DNA of 9,767 bases from Thermoanaerobaculaceae bacterium. Its GTDB lineage: Bacteria > Acidobacteriota > Thermoanaerobaculia > Thermoanaerobaculales > Thermoanaerobaculaceae. Each line of letters starts with the position of its first letter. Within the stretch, counting starts at the first letter, position 1. The position numbers were made by a program, and so were the translations under genes. Under the pieces are notes generated by a model. That model was not told the DNA's origin. It searched no databases and saw nothing but the letters and a program-made list of their open reading frames with translations. The stretch spans positions 1 to 9,767 of the forward strand of contig JALHTD010000366.1 of assembly GCA_022865555.1 (NCBI GenBank), written 5' to 3'. Shown in pieces: positions 1-4,866 of the stretch.

Positions 1-90
1 GAGCTTGAACGCGAGGATGCGCAGGATGTAGGGCTCGTCGTCCACGATCAGCACGTGTGCCGCCATGGCCAGATCATAGGCTTGGGGCAT
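1..90 (-). CDS. Response regulator, N-terminal receiver fragment (runs off left edge)
   Basis: Only the first 30 codons are in the window. The translation contains VLIVDDEP, the beta-1 strand and acidic pocket (paired Asp) that bind Mg2+ in CheY-like receiver domains, followed by the start of helix 1 (YILRILAFKL). The phosphorylated Asp and any output domain lie outside, so the subfamily cannot be named. The ATG at 90 is chosen because GGGAGGAG lies directly upstream at 92-99, although the spacing is short. The in-frame ATG at 66 gives the more typical MAAHVLIVDDEP N-terminus but has no ribosome site. The gene lies 128 bp downstream of acpS on the same strand, and that gap has its own weak promoter candidate, so it may be a separate unit. 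The family is secure from the motif; the exact start is less so. Confidence 0.85.
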   Translation of the reverse strand, partial: MPQAYDLAMAAHVLIVDDEPYILRILAFKL

Positions 91-226
91 GCTCCTCCCG
101 CGGAGACTGAGGCTTGAGGGGTTGCACACGCGACCGCCAATCCAGGCTCGAAGGTTTGTAGCTACGGACGAATTGCCACCCAAATGAAGAGCGGTGATCG
201 CGGCTTTGCTACAAGCCTTCAAGCCT
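78..226. repeat. Degenerate octamer repeat units (AGGCTTGA type), left cluster
   Basis: The gap between acpS and the response regulator carries several copies of an 8-bp unit close to AGGCTTGA. Plus-strand copies are at 78-85 (AGGCTTGG), 110-117 (AGGCTTGA), 144-151 (AGGCTCGA) and 152-159 (AGGTTTGT). Minus-strand copies stand in tandem at 219-226 (AGGCTTGA) and 211-218 (AGGCTTGT). The unit at 219-226 contains the acpS stop codon. The rest of the gap shows no further gene and no T-tailed terminator. The same unit recurs at 4682-4830. What it does is unknown. Confidence 0.6.
155..183 (-). promoter_or_regulatory. Weak candidate promoter for the left-edge response regulator
   Basis: Read on the minus strand, TTGGGT (183-178) and TACAAA (160-155) are separated by 17 bp and point at the response regulator start at 90. 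Each hexamer matches the sigma-70 consensus only partly (3/6 and 4/6), so this is a tentative call. If it is not used, the regulator would be read through from the acpS operon. Confidence 0.22.
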
Positions 227-584
227 CGAGGATGACGACCGCGACCGCCACGCCCCCGGTGTGGGTAATCGAGAGGTGGATGGTCCGGACCGCGAGGGCC
301 GCCGCGCGGGCGGCCGCGTTGCCGGCGAGGACCAGCCGCGGGGCTCCCGTATCGCTGCGCTCCACGACCGGGTCGCGCCACCCCACTCCGCCGCCCCAGC
401 CGGACCCGAGCGCCTTGAACGCGGCCTCCTTGGCGGCCAGCAAGCCTGCCAGGTGCTCCGCGTCCCCGGGGCGCGCCACCTCGCCGGGGGCGAAGCAGCG
501 GTCGAGAAAACGAGGTCCATGGCGTGCGAGCATGCCGGCCACTCGCTTTACCTCCACCAGGTCGAGACCCAGGCCGACGATCAC
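219..584 (-). CDS. acpS: Holo-[acyl-carrier-protein] synthase (AcpS)
   Basis: This cytoplasmic enzyme transfers the 4'-phosphopantetheine arm of CoA to a serine of acyl carrier protein, activating it for fatty acid synthesis. From a GTG start at 584 the protein has 121 residues, typical of the AcpS family. The N-terminus reads IVGLGLDLVEV with the metal-binding Asp at residue 8. The second signature, AAKEAAFKALG, lies near residues 50-60 with Glu at 53. The C-terminus has the expected ITHTGGVAVAVV strand. The GTG is preferred over an in-frame ATG at 617 because GAGG stands 5 bases before it and because it overlaps the stop of the upstream membrane gene as GTGA, a translational-coupling arrangement. 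The last codons and the stop fall inside an octamer repeat unit. The neighbouring ANL ligase suggests acyl or carrier-protein chemistry nearby. Confidence 0.95.
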   Translation of the reverse strand: MIVGLGLDLVEVKRVAGMLARHGPRFLDRCFAPGEVARPGDAEHLAGLLAAKEAAFKALGSGWGGGVGWRDPVVERSDTGAPRLVLAGNAAARAAALAVRTIHLSITHTGGVAVAVVILEA

Positions 585-847
585 GTTTTCCTCATCGCCC
601 TCTCGAGCCACGACCATGCCGCCGCGAAGTGCACGAGGCCAAAGCCCGAGAGCGCGCCGCGGAACGCCGGGTGGTCGAGCCACGTCGACACCCAGAATGG
701 GGCCCCGGGCACCACCCTGGCCGCCCAGAATCTGCTCCACGGGGCCAGGACGAAGAACCACCCTGCGGCCGTGAGGTACACCACGATGACCAGGATCAGG
801 GCGGCCCGAAGCGAGCGCTGGCCAAGCACGGACGGATTGTATTCCAT
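581..847 (-). CDS. Small two-helix membrane protein, function unknown
   Basis: This 88-residue protein is one I do not recognise. It has a hydrophobic segment at about residues 14-35 (ALILVIVVYLTAAGWFFVL) and a second, weaker one at about 62-80 (FRGALSGFGLVHFAAAWSW). An aromatic-rich loop joins them, and the ends are basic (RSLR; RAMRKT). By the positive-inside rule both ends are probably cytoplasmic. Its TGA shares bases with the acpS GTG (GTGA), so the two are probably co-translated, which is the best argument that it is real. The ATG at 847 has only a GAGG placed unusually close (2 bases). It lies 48 bp after the ligase stop and in the same reading frame. There is no evidence for a specific role. 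Confidence 0.75.
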   Translation of the reverse strand: MEYNPSVLGQRSLRAALILVIVVYLTAAGWFFVLAPWSRFWAARVVPGAPFWVSTWLDHPAFRGALSGFGLVHFAAAWSWLERAMRKT

Positions 848-895
848 GACCTCGCACAGCTCCGGACGCCTCGGTGTGATCCTCTCGTCTTGGCG

Positions 896-1879
896 CTACC
901 TGGCGTTCTGCGCCCTGTCGGGGCCGGTGAGCAGCTGCATCACGACCTCCTTGCGCACCTTGCCGCGCTCGGAGACCGGCAGCTCGTCAACGATCACGAG
1001 GCGCCGCGGAACCTTGTGGGGCGCCAGGCGCGCCCGGCACGCCGCCAGCACGGTGTGCACGGTGAGGTTCGAACCCGGCTCCACCGCCACCAGCGCGGCC
1101 ACGAGTTGGCCCCGGTGCGGGTCGGGGAGACCCGCAACCGCCGCGCTGCGGACACCGGGAAGCGCCTCGAGCACGCGCCGAACTTCCTCGGGGTGGACCT
1201 TCTTCCCGGCCACGTTGAGGAACTCCGCCACGCGCCCGGTGAGCGTCAGCCGCCCCTGGCCGTCCAGCACCCCGAGGTCCCCGGAGAGGAAGCGTCCGGG
1301 GGCGAGCACGTCGGACTCCTCAGGGGGAGGGACGGCACCGAGCGCCACCGCCCGCGACGTGACCAGCACGCGCCCCTCGACGCCCGCAGGAAGTGGCCTG
1401 CCCTCCTCGTTCACCACCGTGACGCCGACGCGCTCCATCGCGGAGCCCACCACGCCCGCCTCGTGCACGCTCTCGTCGGAGCGGTCGTACGTGATTCCCC
1501 CGCACTCGGAGCAGCCGTAGAAGACGTGCACCTTGTGTCCCGTCGCGGTGCGGAAGGCCGCGGCGTCCTGCGGGGCCAGCGGCGCCCCGGCCGCAAGGCA
1601 GACCCGCAGGTCCGGCAGCTCGGGCAGGCCGGGAAGGGTGGCGAGGGTCCTGATCATCGCGGGCACCGCCGGGAAGTGCGCCACCCGCGCCCTGGCGAGG
1701 GTGTGAGCCAGCGCCGCCGGCAGCCCCCACGTCGGGAAGGCGAGCGGCGTGCCGGTCAGCAGCAGCGGGATCAGGCAGGAGCCGATGCCGTAGGAGTGGG
1801 TGAGAGGGATCGCCGCCATCGTCACGTCGTCGGTCCGGACATCCATCGTGCGCATGATCTGCACCGTGTCGGCGGCCAA
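896..1879 (-). CDS. C-terminal part of the interrupted ANL ligase
   Basis: This stretch has 327 codons directly after the amber codon, in the same frame. It holds the rest of the ANL fold: IPLTHSYGIGS, the aromatic-Gly-Glu motif FYGCSECGGI, the hinge-region motif SGDLGVLDGQGRLTLTGRVAEF, the GKKVHPEEV segment, and the C-terminal lid with the expected catalytic Lys in SERGKVRKEVV (residue 307 here, position 473 overall). The first codon is a TTG touching the stop (TAGTTG), with no ribosome site upstream, so independent initiation is unlikely unless it is coupled to termination. It ends in TAG at 898-896. Confidence 0.7.
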   Translation of the reverse strand: MAADTVQIMRTMDVRTDDVTMAAIPLTHSYGIGSCLIPLLLTGTPLAFPTWGLPAALAHTLARARVAHFPAVPAMIRTLATLPGLPELPDLRVCLAAGAPLAPQDAAAFRTATGHKVHVFYGCSECGGITYDRSDESVHEAGVVGSAMERVGVTVVNEEGRPLPAGVEGRVLVTSRAVALGAVPPPEESDVLAPGRFLSGDLGVLDGQGRLTLTGRVAEFLNVAGKKVHPEEVRRVLEALPGVRSAAVAGLPDPHRGQLVAALVAVEPGSNLTVHTVLAACRARLAPHKVPRRLVIVDELPVSERGKVRKEVVMQLLTGPDRAQNAR

Positions 1880-1882
1880 CTA
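1880..1882 (-). other. In-frame amber codon inside the ANL ligase
   Basis: The plus-strand CTA is TAG on the coding strand. Flanking codons read GGC GCC CGG before it and TTG GCC GCC after it, matching continuous ANL sequence (AVGAR, then LAADTVQIM). There is no frame change, and no candidate stem-loop or downstream element for recoding was obvious by eye. Confidence 0.9.
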
Positions 1883-2377
1883 CCGGGCGCCGACCGCGAG
1901 CGCCCGCGGCATCCCGGTGGAGCCCGAGGTCAGCTTGAGGATGACGGTGCCGGTCGGCAGCTCGACCGGCACTGGCTTCCTGCGGGCGGCGACGGCAAGC
2001 GAACCCTCGGCCAGGACGAGCTGGCTGCGGGCGAGCCTCTCTGGCGTTGCCGCTAGGAATGCGGCACCCACGGCCGTCGCGGCACGCTGCAGCTCATCTA
2101 CCGGGGCGGACGCGTCCGCCAGGGCTACGCGCGCTCCAAGCTGGCGGAACGCGGAAAAGACGCGCACGAAGTCGGCACCGTTGGGCAGCGAGAGGAGCAC
2201 CGTCGAGCCGGACGGCACCAGCGGCGCGAGGCGTTCGCGCTGGACATCGATCGCGGCTGCGAGGGCGCCGCGGGTCGCGAGGATCTCACCATCGGGGCCC
2301 AGTAGCGCCGGCAGCCCCGGGCGACGGCGGGCCAGGAGCAGGAAGCGGCGGACGATCGGGCAGCCGACCTCAGGCAT
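1880..2377 (-). CDS. N-terminal part of the interrupted ANL ligase
   Basis: This reading frame has 165 codons before the amber stop. It covers the first ANL subdomain (roughly IVRRFLLLARRRPGLPALL onward) and the phosphate-binding loop LTSGSTGMPRAL at residues 149-160, then stops 5 residues later at GAR. On its own it lacks the adenine-binding and catalytic regions, so it cannot be an active adenylating enzyme. It overlaps the upstream gene by 8 bp and has a good purine-rich ribosome site. Whether a stable peptide is made is unknown. Confidence 0.7.
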   Translation of the reverse strand: MPEVGCPIVRRFLLLARRRPGLPALLGPDGEILATRGALAAAIDVQRERLAPLVPSGSTVLLSLPNGADFVRVFSAFRQLGARVALADASAPVDELQRAATAVGAAFLAATPERLARSQLVLAEGSLAVAARRKPVPVELPTGTVILKLTSGSTGMPRALAVGAR

Positions 2378-3299
2378 TCCCGCCCCGCATGCGTGCCAGC
2401 ATCACCTCCACCGTGGCCTGTGCCCTGCGCTCGTAGAAGCGCTGCAGCACCGTACGCACTTCGGGGAACTGCCGCGCGATGCGGTCCAGGTCCTTGCTCG
2501 AGATCTCGATGAGGGTCACCGGCGTCCTGGCAACGATCGTAGCGGTGCGGGGCTTCCCCGTGAGCACCGAGACCTCGCCGAAGAACTCGCCGGCGCCCAA
2601 CTGCGCGAGCACCAGCGGCTTCCCCGACGGGTCCTGGGTGTGGACCTCCACCTCGCCGTCCTCGATCAGAAAGAACGAGGTGCCGGGGTCGCCCTCCTTC
2701 ACGATGACCTCGGGTGGGTCGAAGGAGCGCACCGCCGCGGCATACAGGAGCTGCTCGAGCCCTCCGGGCGGGAACTCCACGAAGAAACGCGAAGCTGCGC
2801 GTTCCTTCTCGGCCTGCTGCTGGGCGGGGTCGGTCGTCGGTGCGGGCTGCGGGCGAGGCTCGGGCGGGGGTGGGGCCGATATGGCATCGGGCGGGGCAGG
2901 AGGCGGCACCGGGTGCTTGAGCTTCTCGGGGCCCTTCTTCTCGGCGGTCTTCAGCTTGACCTGGGCCGCCTTCTCGTTTTCCTGCTGCGCGGCGATGAAG
3001 GCGGCGAGCTCCTTGGTGATGTCCTGCCGGGTGGCGTCGAGGCGGAGGACCTTGTTGATGACCGCGATGGCGCGGGCGTAAAAACCCTGCTGCGCGTAGT
3101 GACGGGCGAGCCTGCGGTAGACCCCGATCGCCTTCTCGCGGTCTCCGGTCATCCCGAGGATCTCCGCCTGGCGCAGCAGCAGGTTGAAGTTCTCCGGGCG
3201 CTTCTTGATCTCCTCGGCGATGGCTTCGAGGGCCATCTCGTAGTCCCGCCGGAGCAGGTACTCGTCGAGCTGCTCGAAGCGCGGCTTGCCCTTGAACAT
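2370..3299 (-). CDS. TPR protein with C-terminal cyclic-nucleotide-binding domain
   Basis: The 309-residue protein has three parts. Residues about 1-110 form helical TPR-like repeats (LDEYLLRRDYEMALEAIAEE; AEILGMTGDREKAIGVYRRL; HYAQQGFYARAIAVINKVL). A Lys/Pro-rich linker spans about 111-165. A CRP/PKA-type cNMP-binding beta-roll spans about 180-300. The phosphate-binding cassette FGEVSVLTGKPRTA keeps the key Glu (242) and Arg (251), so cAMP or cGMP binding is plausible. There is no helix-turn-helix, kinase or membrane segment, so it is not a CRP-type transcription factor; it may tie a nucleotide signal to protein partners through the TPRs. No signal peptide is visible. The ATG at 3299 overlaps the upstream stop (TGATG) with GGGGTGG about 5 bases before it, and is preferred over the GTG at 3308. 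Its stop overlaps the start of the ligase. Confidence 0.88.
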   Translation of the reverse strand: MFKGKPRFEQLDEYLLRRDYEMALEAIAEEIKKRPENFNLLLRQAEILGMTGDREKAIGVYRRLARHYAQQGFYARAIAVINKVLRLDATRQDITKELAAFIAAQQENEKAAQVKLKTAEKKGPEKLKHPVPPPAPPDAISAPPPPEPRPQPAPTTDPAQQQAEKERAASRFFVEFPPGGLEQLLYAAAVRSFDPPEVIVKEGDPGTSFFLIEDGEVEVHTQDPSGKPLVLAQLGAGEFFGEVSVLTGKPRTATIVARTPVTLIEISSKDLDRIARQFPEVRTVLQRFYERRAQATVEVMLARMRGGNA

Positions 3300-4636
3300 C
3301 ACGACCACCCCAGCCGTCGGGTCAGCCCCTCTGCCGCTCCCCGCGCCTCGCGGCGGATCATGCCCACGTCGGCGGTAGCCAGCTCGCCGTCCCGAACCAC
3401 AACCGAACCGTCAACCACCCCGTGCCGCACGCTTTCGACGCCCCCTCCAAACACTCCCATGGCCGCCGGATCGGCGGCCGGCTCCATCGCCAGGCCGTCG
3501 CAGCTCAGCACCACCAGATCTCCCTTCCAGCCCGGGAGCAGCCGGCCGACCTCGTCCCCGAGGCCAAGGACCTGGGCACCGCGCCAGGTCGCCATCTCCA
3601 ACACCGTCCAGGCGTCCACGGCGCCTGGCCCGTGGGCGAGGTTGTGCAGAGTCCCGGCCAGCGCCATCTCGTGGAAGATCGAGAGACGATTGTTGCAGGG
3701 AGGGCCGTCCGCACCCAGGCCGATCCGCACGCCGTGGCGCAGCAACCGCGGCACGTCCGCGATCCCCGATCCCAGCTTGAGGTTGGCGCCCGGGCAGTGC
3801 GCGACCCCGGTCTGTCGCTCGGCCAGCAGGCGCACCTCGCCCTCGTCCAGGTGCACGCAGTGCGCGAGCACCGTGTCGGGCCCGGCGATCCCCACGTCGG
3901 CCAGGAACTCCACGTTGCCCCTACCGGTGAGCTCGCGCACCGCCCGGGTCTCCTGGGCGTTCTCGCTGGCGTGGGTGTGCAGGAGGTAGCCGCGGGAGCG
4001 GGCGAGCGCGACGGCACCGGCGAGCAGCTCCGGCGAGCAGGAGAGCACAAAGCGCGGCGCGACCGCGTAGCGCAACCGGCCAGAGGCCGCGCCGTGCCAG
4101 CGCGACCCGAGCGCCTCGGCCTGCGCGAGCGACTCTTCGCGGTCCTCGATCAGGCCAGTCGGGACTCCGTTTCCGGTGTCCATGTGGCACTTCCCCGAGG
4201 TCAGGCGGATGCCCAGCTCCGCCGCGGCCGAGAAGACCGCATCCTGATCGTGGGTCGTACCCATGTCGAGGGCCGAGGTCGTCCCGCCGGTGAGCAGCTC
4301 GGCGATCCCGAGACGGGCCGCAGCCGCGACCTCCGAAGGCCGGAGCGCCGCCTCGTACGGCCAGATGCGCTCTTTGAGCCAGCGCAAGAGCGGCAGCCCC
4401 TCGGCGCGGTGCCTGGCCAGGCTCTGCACGACGTGGACGTGAGCCTGCACGAAACCCGGCAGCACGAGCGCATCCCCTGCGTCCAGCACCTCGCAGCCCG
4501 GCTCGGGGTCGAGGCCGGGGGCGACCGCGGCGACGCGGCCGTCTTTGACGTGCACATCGGCCTGCAGCCACTCACCGCGGGCCGCCATGGGGACAACCAT
4601 CCCGCCCCGCACCAGCACCGAGCGTTGCGAACCCAT
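3299..4636 (-). CDS. Amidohydrolase, MTA/SAH/5'-deoxyadenosine deaminase type
   Basis: This is a metal-dependent hydrolase of the amidohydrolase superfamily, in the branch that deaminates adenosine-like compounds (methylthioadenosine, S-adenosylhomocysteine, 5'-deoxyadenosine) and also includes TRZ/ATZ chlorohydrolases. The 445 residues carry the full active site: GFVQAHVHV with metal His 66 and 68, HTHASE with metal His 222 and catalytic Glu 225, LAHCVH (His 259), and GLGADGPPCNN with metal Asp 310. The WPYEA helix after LKERI and the SNN-like CNN stretch resemble the SAH/MTA deaminase branch, but the substrate is an inference. The ATG at 4636 gives the usual family N-terminus (VLVRGGMVV); an open frame extends up to 4819 but runs through non-coding repeats and the promoter. 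It has no clear ribosome site and starts 9 bp after a -10 box. It is the first gene of the leftward operon. Confidence 0.92.
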   Translation of the reverse strand: MGSQRSVLVRGGMVVPMAARGEWLQADVHVKDGRVAAVAPGLDPEPGCEVLDAGDALVLPGFVQAHVHVVQSLARHRAEGLPLLRWLKERIWPYEAALRPSEVAAAARLGIAELLTGGTTSALDMGTTHDQDAVFSAAAELGIRLTSGKCHMDTGNGVPTGLIEDREESLAQAEALGSRWHGAASGRLRYAVAPRFVLSCSPELLAGAVALARSRGYLLHTHASENAQETRAVRELTGRGNVEFLADVGIAGPDTVLAHCVHLDEGEVRLLAERQTGVAHCPGANLKLGSGIADVPRLLRHGVRIGLGADGPPCNNRLSIFHEMALAGTLHNLAHGPGAVDAWTVLEMATWRGAQVLGLGDEVGRLLPGWKGDLVVLSCDGLAMEPAADPAAMGVFGGGVESVRHGVVDGSVVVRDGELATADVGMIRREARGAAEGLTRRLGWS

Positions 4637-4645
4637 AGAGTCTCG

Positions 4646-4674
4646 ATTCTCGCGGCCGGCGATTGCACTGTCAA
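4646..4674 (-). promoter_or_regulatory. Sigma-70 type promoter of the leftward operon
   Basis: On the minus strand a perfect TTGACA (4674-4669) and GAGAAT (4651-4646, 4/6 to TATAAT) are separated by exactly 17 bp. Initiation 6-8 bp past the -10 would place the mRNA 5' end about 1-3 bases before the amidohydrolase ATG at 4636. This fits the lack of a Shine-Dalgarno sequence and suggests a leaderless or nearly leaderless transcript. Confidence 0.6.
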
Positions 4675-4681
4675 ATCCTGG

Positions 4682-4830
4682 AGGCCTGAGGGCTTGCCCG
4701 TCCAACCACCCGCCCAGGCTTGGAGGCTTGAAGCAACGCATCCGCCGCCGACACCCAGCTGGCCGTCCCAGGGCTTCAAGCCTGCACGCCTTCACGCCTG
4801 GGGGATGGGCGGGGGGCAAGCCTCAAGCCT
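4682..4830. repeat. Octamer repeat cluster (AGGCTTGA type) in the divergent gap
   Basis: The 230-bp gap between the two divergent operons is filled with degenerate 8-bp units in both orientations. On the plus strand are AGGCCTGA then GGGCTTGC (4682-4697), and AGGCTTGG then AGGCTTGA (4716-4731). On the minus strand are three exact-period units AGGCGTGA, AGGCGTGC and AGGCTTGA (4799-4776), and two more with one base lost between them (4830-4816). Facing arrays (4716-4731 against 4776-4799) could pair into a hairpin. No gene is visible here. Confidence 0.65.
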
Positions 4831-4854
4831 GGGCGGAGGGGCTGGCCGGGTCGC

Positions 4855-4860
4855 TATACT
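4855..4860 (+). promoter_or_regulatory. Candidate -10 box of the sensor kinase operon
   Basis: TATACT (5/6 to TATAAT) lies 6 bp before the GTG at 4867. No good -35 hexamer lies 16-18 bp upstream (the sequence there is G-rich), so an activator may be needed or the site may be spurious. If used, transcription would start at or next to the GTG and give a leaderless mRNA, consistent with the missing Shine-Dalgarno sequence. Confidence 0.4.
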
Positions 4861-4866
4861 CCAGCG

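Larger units (their letters stand above)
896..2377 (-). pseudogene. Acyl-AMP (ANL superfamily) ligase interrupted by one in-frame TAG
   Basis: ANL enzymes activate a carboxylic acid with ATP to an acyl-adenylate and pass it to CoA or a carrier protein. The frame from ATG 2377 to TAG 896 would encode 493 positions, a normal family length, with all main motifs in order and no indel. One amber codon at position 166 (1882-1880) breaks it. The stop falls just after the ATP-binding P-loop, at a variable position where relatives have residues such as Asn, Ala or Gln, so a single substitution such as CAG to TAG would explain it. The gene starts inside the stop of the upstream cNMP-binding gene (ATGCCTGA) with GGGGCGGGA before the ATG. 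The conserved P-loop Lys is replaced by Arg (MPRAL). The substrate cannot be read from the sequence; acpS in the same operon makes acyl-ACP or acyl-CoA formation plausible. Alternatives are a sequencing error, suppression of the amber codon, or a recent pseudogene. Confidence 0.8.

Noticed and set aside
585..857. Upstream starts for acpS (ATG 617, or the open frame to 857)
   Set aside because: The extension covers the membrane ORF in another frame and is not AcpS-like. The GTG at 584 has a good ribosome site and forms the GTGA overlap.
1880..1882. TAG read as pyrrolysine
   Set aside because: ANL ligases are not known pyrrolysine proteins, the position is non-catalytic, and the gene also ends in TAG. 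No pyl genes are in the window to support it.
261..2056. Long plus-strand open frames opposite acpS, the membrane ORF and the ligase
   Set aside because: They are antisense shadows in GC-rich DNA. The predicted proteins are Arg/Pro/His-rich with no domains, whereas the minus strand carries recognisable families.
4637..4819. N-terminal extension of the amidohydrolase to 4819
   Set aside because: It would translate the octamer repeats and the TTGACA promoter. The family N-terminus begins near the ATG at 4636.
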